This document shows, in pieces, positions 47,101 through 60,271 of a DNA stretch of 64,000 nucleotides. The stretch covers positions 1,054,001-1,118,000 of the forward strand of contig JAALGY010000019.1 in the NCBI GenBank assembly GCA_032358165.1. Direction: 5' to 3'. Under the pieces are notes generated by a model. It ran no database searches and was not told the origin of the DNA. It saw only the letters and a list, made by a program, of their open reading frames with translations. Position 1 is the stretch's first letter, and every line of letters starts with the position of its first letter. Made by a program: the position numbers and the translations under genes. This DNA is from Diplosphaera chodatii. Lineage: Eukaryota; Chlorophyta; Trebouxiophyceae; Prasiolales; Stichococcaceae.

Positions 47101-50100
47101 GAAGATACTGCTGCCCAAAGGTGAGCTCATAGCGTCCAGTGATGAAGAAGGTCACACGCAGCTTGCATATCACTTGTCCGACCATTCCAATGCCGCATGA
47201 ATGCTGCTCTGGTTAAATATTCAGCATGCCTTGCGCCTGGCAGGGAGCTCAGTGACAGGATGCAGGCCCTGCAGCAGCAAGCTGGCAGCTGCAGTCGTGC
47301 TCGCATGCTGGTGCTGCAAGCGAGGGCAGGGCTGCAGTCGACAGCCTTGCCAGCTGGACACTCGCCGCCAGCAGACCCTGCGGACATCTTGCAGCCCGTC
47401 ATCAGCCCCGCAGAGGCATGCTTCTGATTGCATGCCGCATGCGCATGCCAGCGCTTGAGAGCGGGCGGTTATGAAGGCATTGCGCAGGTTATGATGTCCT
47501 GCGGCTGGTGACAGATGCTGGCACGCTGCAGGATGGTGGCGCAGGAGGGCGGGCAGCTCGGGGCGCAGCACACTGCCTGCTAGGGTTGCATGCTGCGCGA
47601 GCTGTTCTTGCGGCGCAGCATGATGTTGCGTGCGAGCTGCGGCACTGGGCAGCAGTGCACAGCCATGCGCAGGAGGCAGCTGCCGCATGGCAGGAAGGTC
47701 TTAGCGGCAGCGGGCTGCAGCTGAGCAGCACGCAGTCTGCACCCTGCATCTCTGAGCTGCTCGACTTGGCGGCGCTGTGCGGGCTGCAAGGTGAGTGTCC
47801 AGGCTGTGTGCTGATGCTGTTGACATGCCAATAGTCCACTTATCAGCAGCCTTAACTTTGTGAAGTCAGCAAAGGTACAGAACAGGGTTGTTGTGCAGAC
47901 GGGTCGCCTGCCAACGCAGGGCTGTCGGTTGAGGAGCATCAGCTGCGCTCAGCAGCAGGGCAGCTACAGCAGCTCAGCAGGCCAGATAGCCACGGCCTTC
48001 CCCCCGCTGGGCTGACATGCACACTTTGTCGCATCATTGCCCCGCTGACTGCTGCTGATGCGGCTGATGTGCCGAGCGGCATGTGTTGCGATGCGGTAAT
48101 CCAGGGAAAAAGGCACCAGCCGGTGATCCAGCGGATCCAGCATCACCAGTCCGCAGCAGAGGCTGCACTGCAAGCAGGTGCGCCACAACTGGGAGGTGCT
48201 TTGCCGTTTGCAGCGCCTGCTCTAGATGTACATAGCTCTTATGCGTGACAACTCATCTGTCAAGATTCCAATCAGCAGAGCAACTGCAGGTTGCAGGGTG
48301 TATAAACTGGTGCTTGCCATTTGCAGGGGACGTGATTGTCGCCCAGGGTGAGGCGAGCCATGCCTGGCGGCTCCTGTGTGATCTCCAGGACCGCTGGGAT
48401 GCTGCTGGAGCCTTGCAGCCTGCTGATGGTGGCGATCCTCGGCTGCATGGCGCCACCTTTTTCCAGCTCCAAGGTGTCTTGCCAACCCGTGCTGGATCTG
48501 CTCACGCAGCACACTCGTGTACTGTTCTGCACCTTGCAGCAAACACATTTACAACCTTCTGGTGTCTCGTATGTGACTGATGGTACTGAAGTCGCTTACA
48601 TGCTGCTCCTGTGCGATGATCACAGAAGTACGGCTGGCGTCGCTCTTGCAGACAGGGCGGCTGATGGAGCTGTCGTCATCGCCTGAGGAGGCTGTGTGGT
48701 GCTTTCAAGAGGCGCACGGTCTGGTGGGCCACTATTAAGACTCCCCTTCACACACCAGCTGACCTGTTCAGAATGTTATTCTTGCCACATCTCACAGCTG
48801 GCCTTGTTACTAGCTGGCACTTCCGCAAGGGGTGCACAAACAAGACTTCGGCTTATGCAGAGATCCTGCGTGCAGGCGGACTCTCTTGGTTCCTCGGCAA
48901 TAGCGGCACTCTGTCAGGCGCAGGCAGCCGAGTTGCATGGCAGATGCGGCAATGCCAATGCTGCACGCATGGCTCTCGATAGCGCTGCGATTGCTGTCGA
49001 AGGTGTGATAGCAGACCCGTTCCTGGCACTGCTGGGCTCAGGGTCCTGGTCCAGCTGCAACTTGCTGCTAAAATACGCAGTCATGCTAACAGATGCCCCG
49101 ATCGCTGTCTGCTACCCATGTGTATAGCATCTGTGCTGCAACATGCAGGCTTGGGTATTGGCTGCTGTGTTGATGCGGCTGCTTTTCTGAAAGGGTGCAC
49201 AGCCTTTGCCCACGCCTGCTGCACCCGTTGGGACGGCAAGCATGCTGCAGCTCTGGTTCACTGTGCTGCGGGGCTCGCTGTTCTCGACCGCCACGGGACC
49301 AGCAGCAACTCAGGATGCAGCCAGGCGGGAGCTTGGCACGTAGCAGAGTTGGGGCTGCGGCTGCAGCTGCAGCAGGCAAAGTGTCAGGCGGCACTGGTGC
49401 GTGACCACGCAGCCATATGCCCCCACGCTGTCACCGCTGCCTGACCATGTACATATATTCTTGCACAGTGTCACAATCCACTCTGCTTGCAGGACGACAA
49501 CACGGCAGCACTGGCATCTGCTGAATCAGCAGTGACTGCCCATGAGCAGCACCCAGTGGCAGCTGCTGCAGCGGCCATCTTTGCTGCCGCTCTGGCGGCA
49601 CCCACACCGGCCAGCGCAACAGCTGCAAGTCCGCTTGCAGTCATCCTTGGCGCTGAAGGTACAACATCATCCCATCACTGGGCGACTGTGTCCAGTGCCT
49701 GTTAAGGATGAGACAAGGAACTGCTGCAGCTGTATGCCGCCTTTCTGTTCACGCTTTGCGCACTGAGGTCAAAGTCCAGCTGGTAGAGCTTGTGCTGCAG
49801 GGCCTCAAACAGCGACAGTGAAACATGCTGGCAAGGCGAAGGCCTCAACGAGCAGCAACCAATCGACTGGTGTCACTGACAATGCCCTTGCCAGCTTACT
49901 CGCTGCACATGCGCGATGTCGCCATGTGCCCCTCCTGCGCAGGTGCAAGCTGTATCCTGCACACCCACATTGCAGAAGCTGGGTGCTCACCAATTTGCAT
50001 TACAGACTAAACACCCGCAAATGCCTGTGCAACGCGAGCGTGTCTGTTCATCTTGGCACTGCTGCTATATGCCTACAATGCAGCATGCATGGAATCAAGG

Positions 50101-53100
50101 GGTCGGGGGATGCATGTGCTGCAGCAATGACAAACATGACTGCGGTCTAACCAAAACACTCATGCTCCCTGCGCTGCAGAAAAGCTTCGGCCCTCATTGC
50201 CGATGTCTTGGCTTCTGCTGGCGCACCACACGCTGCGCTGCTGTTCACACATGACCAGCTGGGCGCAGCCCTGCAGCAGCAGTATGCAACAGTGCTGGAT
50301 GCGCATGCAAGGCAGCTGCGGCGGCTGCCGGTCAGCGCAGCAGAATGCCAAGCGCAGCATGAGGTGAGCCCCAGACACAATTGCCCTCACGAACTGGAGT
50401 TTCGTAGTCACCACATGCTATCTAATGCCAGCTCCCAATGAGGAAAGCCATTGCCATGGTCACTATTCACAGCACATGTTATGTGCAGGCTGTTGCTGCG
50501 GTTCAGCAGGCGCTGCAAGCATTTGATACAGCCAACTGTTGCAGCCCTGCAACAGCTGCAGAGCTCGAGGTTGACTCCAGACTCTGACTTGTGCATAGGG
50601 CATCGACATGCGGAATGCCGTGCTTTTGATGAAGGTTAAGTACCTACCCGATTTCAGATGTAACCACATGTCTTTGGAGTGCAGACGACTGCTCAAAGAG
50701 CATTGGAGCAGGCAGCGTCAGCGCTCAGTACGCAGGATATTGCGATCTGCAGCCTCAGCCTGACAAACGCTGCTGCGACGCCAGCTGGCAGCCGTCTGCT
50801 CATCACACGCTACACTCGTGGCCGGCCGCCGCTTCTGGTCTCGCTGCCCACGCAGGGGTTGCTTGCTGCGGCATCTGAGGACGCTTCACAGGTACGTGTG
50901 CACCTCACAGCAAATTGGACGGCTGCGGTCAACACACAGCAGCATCTGTAGTAGCCTGCACCATATAGCTGCACCCATTTTGCTGCTCACAGTTTCTTCA
51001 GCAATGGTGTTGCACACCAGCAGGATCTGCTGCGGGAGCTGGCAGACATCCTGGCATCCAGCGACAGCAGCCTGGCAGGGGGAGCGGCAGTCCCCGCGAC
51101 ACCAGCACACTCGCAGGGCTGGTGGGATGCTCGCATCACATTGGACGCCCGCCTGGCAGCGCTGCAGGGCCGCCTCGACGCCTCCCTGCTGGGGCCCTGG
51201 CGGTGCGCTGCAGCCTGCTGTCTGCCTGCAATCCGCCATCCTGCCAACAACCTGCACTTCCTCAACTCACCCTCCATGCGCTGTACCTCGACTCGAACTT
51301 GAGAGTGCAGGACAGCACCCTCGATTGGCACCTTAGACTGCAAGATGGAAGACAGCTCCGACCCAACGTGCTGCCTGCAGGTGTCTGCTGTTCGGGAGGC
51401 CTGCAGATGACAACCTCGCCGCAGCCCTGGCCGAGGCTGGCGCTGCCCTTGTTGCCCAGATGCAGGACCTGCCAGTCCTGCCCCCGGGGTCTGGCAGCAG
51501 TGCTCCCCCGCCCATTGCGGCAGAGCTGTGTGCAGCAGTGGCAGCAGCTGGTGGCGAGGTGCATCCCATGCTGTATTCCTGGTCTCCTGTCTGCAACATC
51601 GGCTGCATGCACATATGCTCGCCCTGCACTTAACCGCCTGTTGTGCCCTGTCCCACCATCAATTTCGCTGGCCCATCGGGTCTGCAGGTGCCGGCGGACG
51701 ATGCAATGGTGTTGGTACGCCATGCCCTGCGTTTGTCTCGGCGTGACCCAGCAGCAGCACCTCAGCTGGCAGCAGCTGTCACGTGAGTACCCCGCTGATC
51801 TGCTGTGTTGGCTGTTGAGGCATGATGCAGCTGTCAATGCGTTTGCTGCTTGCCTGTGTTGCGCAGAGTTGCTGCCCAGTCTTGACCTGTTCTGATGTTG
51901 TATCTCACGCCTGGCACTCGAGGCTGCATGTCGACAACTGGCTTGTGCATGGCTGCAGAGACAGGGTGGCGGCAGCTGCCAAGCGGCATGCGGACAGCAG
52001 TGCGGCGGCACTGGCGGACAGCCTGGCAGCGCTCTCCCTCGGCCGGCTGGGCAGCTGCAGCCTCACCTTCCGGGAGCGCATGCAGGCCGAGGAGGCAGCC
52101 TTCCTTGGTGGGTCAGAAAGTCCCCATCGTCAGCAGCCACCACGATGCAAATCTTGACGGTAGCCATCTGCTCATTCTGGTGGGGCTGCAGCGGCCGTGG
52201 TTCGTCCGCTCCCATGCCCATGCCTCTTGCACCGTCTTTGTATCGCACACCTCAGCCACTGCAATTTGAGTCGGGCAGGCACAGCTGAGACTGCCCGCAG
52301 CACTGCTGGGCCGCCCGCTGGGGCGCAGCGGCCACGTCGGACGCGGCGTGCTGCTGCCAGCAGCGCAGCCAGCGTCGCGACTGATGCAACAACGCCAGCG
52401 GCGCCACCCCGCCGGACAGCAGCACGTGGCCGGCATGCAGCGGACCTTGACGCGTCGGCACTGGCCGACATCTCCAATGCAGGTGCAACCCTTGGTGTTG
52501 CAATGTACTCGCTGCGCCTGTGTCACCTGCAGCTGTCATGCACCGGTGCCAGAGCACACCCGCATGGCAGCGGCCGGCATGGCGAAACGGAGCTGGCTGC
52601 AGCAGCACACGAACCTTCCTAGTGTGCTGCGACGCAGACTCACCAGTGGCACCACCCGCCACGCCTGGGCCAGGCACGGTGCCAGCCAAGGGCAGGGCAC
52701 GGGCGCTGCCTGCCACGCCCGCCACAGCGGCGCCGGCACGCAGACCCAGGTGTGCTGTGGCTCAAGCAATGTTCGAGGGCAGCTGCCCTCCACCCTGCAA
52801 ATTCCGGCAATGTCACCGCCATCACTCTGCATCTGCACCGCAACTCACTACACCAGCGGTCAGCTCTGTACCCATGGTCCAGGCTGGGGGCGATGTCGGC
52901 TGCGCCAGAGCCACGGGCCCGACGCCGGCTGGCGGACGCTTACCAGGACGCAGCACAGCCCGAGGCCCGAGCGCCTTCGCTGTTGGCCCTGCTGGAGCCG
53001 GCAGCGGTGTCGACTGCAGCGCCCAAGGCAGCGCCTGCAGCTGCAGCACCCATGCGAGCACAGCACAAGGTTTGCTTGTTCGGATGCAGTTTGCAATGTC

Positions 53101-55257
53101 TGCAAATACGTATACTGACTCCTCCCCATACGGCCTTGGTGTCTTGCTGATAGCAGTGCAACGACAACACCTGCTGTGTGTTGTCTTGCAGGCAGCAGCA
53201 GTCGGGAGTAGTGCTGGCCCCAAGGTTGCGCGCGGGCCAACGCTTCTCATCCTGGACGGGCGGCTGCAGCAGCTGCCCTGGGAGAGCAGCCCCAGTCTGT
53301 GCCACCTCAGGTACACATGCTTTTGTGGCGCAGGCCACCTTGCAAATCTCACCAAAATACTCGTGCCCCGCAACTAACAGGGATTGGACCAGCAGTGTGT
53401 GCTGGTGATACCTACATCTTTGTCGAGCTTGCTCTAGCGAATGATGCAGGGTGTATCGCATGCCGTCTTTGGCGTGTGCCGCCGCCGTGGCGGTGCGTCG
53501 CCAGCAGGCGTCCTGTCAGGGCAGCGCCACTGCTGCGGTTGACGGCGACGCAGCAGCGGGACCTTCGCCTGCGGGCGCGCTGGACCTGGGGTCCACGTTC
53601 TACATGCTGAACCCCTCGGGCGACCTGGCCTCGACGCAGGCGGCCTTCGAGGAGCGCTTCGCCTCGCTGCCAGGCTGGGAGGTGCGGGGCCCCTCCCGAT
53701 CACTTGAAGCAGAAACGATGGTCAGATGAATGGATCAGGGCTGTCAGAGGCCCGAATGGTACTCCGGTGCCACAACTCGGGGCCCTGCAGAGGCATAATT
53801 GCTCGAGATGCTTGCATGCACCTGCTTCTATGTCTGCTGTATGTTGCGCAGCACATCACCACAATGAGCAGACGCCACTGTGCGCGCACTGACAGCACAG
53901 CTTGTCGAACTTGGGTGCAGGGCACCGCGGGCAGCGCGCCAGAACCATCAGCCCTGGCGGCTGCGCTGCAGGCCCACCAGGTGTTCGTGTACCTGGGGCA
54001 CGGCGGCGGCGAGCAGTACATCGGTGCGCTGCGCCCGTCTCACCACACGAACACTCACGTCTGCACGGACTTGTGCGGCTCCGCCTTGCAGGCAGACTGC
54101 CATTCCACGGGGTCTCTTGCCACCAGTCCGAGGCCCCTAGAGTCTGCCCATCTCGCTGTGGAACGTGGTTTGCGAGTGCACAGCATGTGTCCGCTCTCCG
54201 TGCCCGCTCCGATGTGGCGCACGACACTGGCTGGTGGGTGTGCAGGGCGGCGGGCGCTGGCGCGGCTGCCCCGCTGCGCGGCGGCGCTGCTGATGGGCTG
54301 CTCCAGCGGGCGGCTGCGGGGGCAGGGCGCCTACGACCCCTCCGGCACCGTGCTCGCCTACCTGCTCGCCGGTGCGCGATCGCGCCACACTCTGATCTCA
54401 TTATGAACAGTTGTTTGGGTTTCTGCAGTGGTGCGCCTGTCAACTGGCGAATGACTCGAGCTGCGGGCGTCTTGAAGTGCCCAGCTGAGTGCGTGCCATC
54501 CAGGGAAACGCTTGCGGCCAGTCGTGCGGGCTGGAAGCTGGCACAGCAGGAGAGGGCAGTCATGCACAGGGTGCTGAGTGTGTGGTCGCGCAAGCTGCGC
54601 AGGGTGCCCGGCGGCGGTGGCCAACCTGTGGGACGTCACCGACCTAGACATCGACCGCTTCGCGCGGGGCGTGCTGGACCAGTGGCTGGGCGAGGCAAGT
54701 CTCATGTTGCCGCCGATGATGTTGCTTCTCGGTCACACAGTCGCGCTTCGTCGGTGGCATTCCGAGCCATGTGCATGCTGTGCGCGTGCTCCAATGCCTG
54801 CTGCACTACAGCAGGTCAGCCCTAGTCTCTGCTGCAGTCAGACGATCTGATGGATGACGTCTGATGGTGGGATGGTGGGTGCTGACCAACAAGTGGACCT
54901 GTGCAGGAGGACGAGTCCAGCGGCGATGTGATGCTGCACAGGGAAGCTGTTGCTGCAGCGAGAGCGTGCCAGGGTACTGTAGCCGGAAGCCGCAGGAAGC
55001 AGGCCGTGCCAGCAGCACGCAGCAGCAGACAACACACCAGCAAGGCCACAGGCAGAGGGCGCAGAAAACTAGAGCACTCCGGTGAAGAGGCTGACACAAG
55101 CAGCAGTGGCGAGAACACTGGTGCTGGCGGCGAGCTGTGCATTGCCGCCACTGTGGCTGCAGCGCGGTCTATGTGCCGGTTGCGGCACCTCATTGGCTCG
55201 GCCCCGGTGTGCTATGGGGTGCCCAGCAATGTCCACATAGGTGTGGCACGGACATGA
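44160..55257 (+). CDS. ESP1: Separase, caspase-like cohesin protease
   Basis: Cleaves the kleisin subunit of cohesin at anaphase; nuclear/cytosolic and normally held by securin. Exon 1 is 44160-44548 ([17 protein letters not shown]). Many helical, Ala/Leu/Gln-rich exons follow, fitting the TPR-like superhelix. The protease end is well resolved: 53192-53310 ([19 protein letters not shown]), 53450-53681 (RMPSL then [20 protein letters not shown]), 53921-54023 with the catalytic His in [12 protein letters not shown], 54246-54371 with the catalytic Cys in [20 protein letters not shown], 54603-54694 ([19 protein letters not shown]), 54907-55257. The intron after 54694 begins GCAAGT. The final exon adds about 80 basic, Ser/Arg-rich residues before [15 protein letters not shown]. 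The 11-kb gene has more exons than I could resolve between 44.5 and 53 kb. Confidence 0.93.
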
Positions 55258-55462
55258 TTCCTGTGAACCAGCACAGTGCTTGCCCACATGTGCCTGTTTT
55301 CTGCTACCGCGCTTGTTTCTGCTTACATACTGCAGACTCACTGATTTGGCAGGTCTGTTGCCTTCTGATTGTCTGAAGCACGAGCAATGCTGCAATACAA
55401 GAGTCAGAGCAACAAAATTCTGTACATGCCAGCCACAGCTGATTCATGACAGCACCGAGGGG

Positions 55463-58400
55463 TTAGAGAACATCCTTGCCGGCTGCCTCTGCTGCATCAA
55501 GCTCCATGGGCTGCGATTCTGAGGCTGGCGCCACATCTTTCCTTGCCTTCTTCCGGCTTGGGGAGGTACTGCCAGCCTCGGTAGGTGCTGCCACTCTGCT
55601 AGCCTCGACCTCTGCAACACCATTGCTGGTTGGCTCTTCACCCTTTGGCACAGTTTTAGACCCTGCTGGTGCCACCTCAGCTGCCGCGCCATTTGACATC
55701 TCTGCCGTGGGGGCTGCGCCGGGCGGCACTGCTGCGGCTGCACCATTGGCTTTGGCACCAGTCGCCTCGCCAGGCACCTTGGGATCTGGTGCTGCCTGTG
55801 GTCAACGATGACAAATGAATCAGAGGTGGTGTGTGCCACAAAGTAGGGCTGGGGCAGCTCATTTCCTCAGCTCTCAGCTCTTCCTCAGCTCTGCCACATT
55901 GGTACCATGGAGATCTGATGCGCTCAACAAGCAGGCACACCTGTGCAGTTGCACCAGACGTGGATGGCTCGGCCGCGGGCTTTGCGGGCACCTGAGAGTA
56001 TCAGTGTCCACACATAACTTTACATGCAAGCTAAACTAGATCACCATTGACATCCGTGCTGAAAGTTTTGGGTGATGAAGCACGGGGCAGCCCTGCATTG
56101 CCAGCTTGAGCCAAGGAAACCCTGCTGCTGCGCACCTCGCCGGGGAAGAAGCCGCGGGCGGCCTCCTCCAGGTCGCCGGTGAAGGCGGTGCGCGCGAAGA
56201 TGGGCAGGCTCTCCCGCGAGATCATGCGCAGCGCCTTCCACTGGTACACCTTGTCGTGCTTCCGCTGCAGTGCCAGAGGTGGCAATCTCTCACCAGGATG
56301 CTTGGACAGAAGAGGCCCCTGGCAGGACACGAAGGGGGCAAGTGGAGCACCGGGCTGCGGCCACGGGGTGTGGTCAAAGGCCCCACCCGGAACTCATCCT
56401 CGATGCAATTTTCGGGGTCCATGTCCTCCACGACCGGGTCCAGGAACTCTCGCAACGTGGGCAGGTGCTTCCGCTCGGACACCTGGCACGCATTTAGTAG
56501 CGTAGTCTGTACTGCTGTCATGACTCCCAATGCTGCGCAATGCATGTACAGGGACCAAGGTGCGCCACCCAGATGCATGTGCATGCCGAGACCCACAGCA
56601 CGCATCCTGCTGTGCACCAGCGGCAGTGGCGTCGCTTCGAGGTCGCGGTCCGCACCTTCAGTCCGGACATGTTGTCGGGCGCCTGGTTCCACAGCCGGTC
56701 GAGGGCGGCTGAGCCCATGCGTATCCGCGGGGCGGACCCGGGCTGCGGCTCTGGTTGCTTCCGTTTCCGGCCTGCAAGGACAAATACATACATTTTGGGC
56801 ATGAAACTGCTTCAGGAGCTGCATGGTGTTGAGTGAGACTGCATCATGGCGCCTTGTATGGTATATGCTGATGACACGAGACAGGGGATTTGGAAGCGTG
56901 GCACTGATGGCTGCCGCCATAGCCATGCATTACGCCCACCTGCTGACTGGGCTGCTGGCTGCACGGCTGGCGTGGCGGGCGGCGTGTAGGGCGGCCGCTC
57001 GAAGGGCATGCACGTCTCCTTCTTGGGGCCCCGCCCCTCCTTCTTCCACATCGACCAGTGCGTCTCCCCTGCCAGCACCTGCGCATGGCACCAGGGTGAG
57101 AGAGATCATCTACAGGGCATCTGGTTGGGAGAGCATGGATTGCGTGCAGGACCGCATGGGTACAGTTGCAAATGCCCATTGCAACGAGAGCTTGCCACAG
57201 CACGCAGCAAGCCAGGCACTGCTTGGCTGCTCAACGACAAAAGCAACTGTGTCTCGCACCGTGCGGATGGCAGCTGCAAAGTCTGCGCCCCGCTCGGGTG
57301 TCCCTTCAAGATGTCTGTACAGCGCTGCCTCCATCGCTGCTGCCTCCTCGACCTGCAGGCGTCAGTTTGACGGTTCGTGTGCCAGAGACAGGTGAGCTGC
57401 AGCAGCATATTCAGCACTGGCAAGCAGCAACAGCAGCCCGATCGTGACCTGTGGGAGTGTGCACCGAATCAGACGACAGCTTTGGAGGTCGCACCTGCTT
57501 AGACCGCAGCTCTGCCTTCTCCATGCGCACCGGATTCTGGCCGGCGTGTAAGAACACCAGCGCCTGCACATGTAGCGCTGGCTTGCGGAAGTCGATTGCG
57601 TGTGGACTCCGCATGCACCAAGAAGCATGTGCAACGTTTCCCATAAACGTTGAAAAACGGAAAATGCGAGGGGCATGATTCCACCTGCACAAGGAAGTGG
57701 CGCCGGAAGGTGGCGTCCTGCAGCTGCAGCCGCATCAGCTTTGGGCTGCTGAGGTACTTCGCCGCGGGCAGCTCCCCACCTGCAGCCACACCATGCTTCA
57801 GGAAGCCTTGCACGAACCAATGGCAAGTACACCTGCAGCAGCATACAGCATGCCTGGAGTTGCAGGAGATGGTGACCCCCCTGCACCTTCGGCTTCTGGC
57901 GCTGAACTGGCGGCTGCAATGGTCTTCTGCTTGTCGAACTCCTCAAGCACAGCTGCCAGGTCGGTCATGACGCCAGCCCAGGGGCCGGGCCGCATCGCCG
58001 GCCCTGGGTTCATGAACACCGGCTGGAGGCCCCAGAAGCGTCGGTAGAAAGCCGCGTCAATCGGCTCGCCATTGCTGTCGACCATGCCCTGCGCTCAGGC
58101 ATGCTATGGCTGGAGCATGCTGCTGCCGTATGCACTGGCCGAGGGTAACAGTGCATGCCTGCAACTGGCAGTCAACAGGCGGCAGCTAGATGGCTCGCAC
58201 CTCTGAAACGTCTTCAATGGGTGTCGTGTTGGCTGTGTTGTAAGCACCCTGCAGTGAAGATGTCATACAGTACTTGTGCACTTGGCTCATCACAGCTCAT
58301 GCCCCACACGGGCTCGATGCATAGCACAGCAGGCCAAGCACACAAAGCTGCAGGGACATAGACGGGAGATTTGGCCCAGATGCTTAAAAGCATCCAAAGA

Positions 58401-59765
58401 GGCTTTGCAAGCGGCACCTGCAGGTTGATGCCGGAGCGATCCGACAGAGGCAGCAGGCGGGCCAGGAAAATGAGGATGCGGCCACACAGCACTGCATTAT
58501 GACCCTTGCTAAGCCGCCGCAGCAGCTGGTTGCAGGTTCTCAGCATGTGGTGCTTGCCTGCATACATCAGCAAAGGTGCTGGTAATGTGTTCGTGGAGCA
58601 TCATGCGTGTCAGTGTGCGGTGCGAAAATGTCGATGAGAGTGCAAAACCCTCACCGTTCTGCTTGGCTCGCGGCCGCTCCAAGGCTTGTGCATGCTCTTC
58701 CAGGTATGTGAAGACGCCCTCGCACTCGCTGATTGTGATCGTCTCCACCAGGTCTTCAAGCAGCCCGAAAACCAGACCTGCAGCGCGGGCGTAGGCACAC
58801 AGCTGCTGCGACTCGTCCGCTGACCCCACTCATAGCTGTGCCATCATTGCTGCCTCGTCGGCTGCCTGGGTGCCCAGCGCTGCTCAAAGCATGCCAAATC
58901 GACCTGCTGCAAACCTCAACCAATGCAAGCTGCAGGGCTGCAGTCTGGTGGCTCTGACACCAATGGACCCCTACCAATCTCACAGCCAGCTCGCTGGCTG
59001 CCCAAACACATAGCAGCAGGCTCGCACAGTCACAACAGCCCGGTCCTCGAGCGGCAGGCTCCTCTGGGGACGCAGCAGCATCCGCCGAGGGGCACGCCAG
59101 CCCAGGTGCATTCGCCGGCGTGGCCGAACAGGTAGGGAGCACAAGCGCAGCAGCGGGGTAGGCCGTCGCCGCATCAGCAGTGTCGCAGGGCGCAGCAGTA
59201 GTCCACCTGGGTCCATGAACTTCTGCTCTGAGGTGAGCAGCATCATGTCGAGGAGGCGAGGGACGGCTGGCGGCGCCGCTGGCTGCGGCTGCCAGACCAT
59301 GGCTGCATCTCCAGCAGCAACGGCACTCTGCACGAGCTGCGCCAGTAGTGACCGTGCTGCTTGGTCCAGCACCTGCCTCTCCTCTGCTGTGAGCTGTCGC
59401 AATGTGATCCCATTGTTGCCATCCTGATGACGCAGAGCATGACACACATTAGCACTTGACGTGGATTGGAGGGTGTGCCATTGTCTTGCTGAAGAGTCGG
59501 ATTGCATCTGGACCTGCGTGCTCACCTGACTAGGTGTCGCCGCACCAGGAAAGATCTTGGCAACAGCTGCTGCTGTGGCCTCCGCTGGTGGGACTGCTGA
59601 AACTAGCGCTTCTCTTAGTACTTTCTGCGACACCACACGAACACAATAGGTCACACAAGGTTCTGTACCATCATGTGGATGCACATCACCAACGGCAGGC
59701 AGACTCACCGTAGCACTATCGACCGCGGCCTCGAAGTGCTCTGACATCATAATCAAAGCTCTCAA
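55463..59765 (-). CDS. THOC1: THO complex subunit 1 (HPR1/THOC1)
   Basis: Core of the nuclear THO/TREX complex coupling transcription to mRNA export. It starts at ATG 59765 (or the in-frame 59747, MMSEHFEAAVDSAT). Family segments in order on minus: VLREALVSAVPPAEA (59610), LLDMMLLTSEQKFMD (59250), LVETITISECEGVFTYLEEH (58740), QLLRRLSKGHNAVLCGRILI (58510), FYRRFWGLQPVFMNPGPA (58050), KYLSSPKLMRLQLQDATFRR (57740), THWSMWKKEGRGPKKE (57050), LDRLWNQAPDNMSGLK (56700), RKHLPTLREFLDPVVEDMDP (56470) and YQWKALRMISRESLPIF (56245). The last exon (from about 55797 to a stop at 55463) is Ala/Pro/Glu-rich with a PSRKKARKD nuclear signal. The death domain of animal THOC1 is not visible. Exon borders between landmarks are approximate. 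Confidence 0.92.
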
Positions 59766-60271
59766 CCAACCGAACTAAGCCAGCAGGTGGCCAAAGGCCC
59801 AAAGCGACGGCCAGACGTACATCTCTGCTACTCACAAGATGCTCACAGGAGCACAGTGCAGACACTACGCGAGTTTGGCCAGGCTGCCAGGATCGGTGTG
59901 CATCGTGTGTACTCAATGCTGACCCGAAACACGCTAGGCAGGCATGCACGACCACCACAGTAGGTGAGTGCGTGGAGCTGATCTGACCATCGAGGGAAAG
60001 AGCACAGCGAAGAGCAGACGGTGAGTTTGCTCCTCTTGGCGACTCTGCTCGACACTGACGACCACTAGGGTTTTGGGGACTTCGATTTCGCCAATCACAG
60101 CTGCGCAACCGCGGGACCAACCAGCTTATTTCTGCAGCTTATCGGTGCCGTGATCACTGCATCGACTGATATCATCTTCTGTTCCAGCCTGTAGCTGGCA
60201 ACAACTTAACGGAACTCGGGGGCTAACAGGACCGCCGTTTCCCATTCACATCCACAGCCGCACGCCCCGCT
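59766..60271. promoter_or_regulatory. Divergent promoter between THOC1 and BAR-domain gene
   Basis: 506 bases between opposing starts. No supported open frame, RNA gene or repeat; no TATA box recognised. Confidence 0.45.

Noticed and set aside
53902..54825. 307-codon + strand open frame inside separase
   Set aside because: It overlaps the conserved catalytic exons in another frame; the His and Cys motifs are in the spliced frame.
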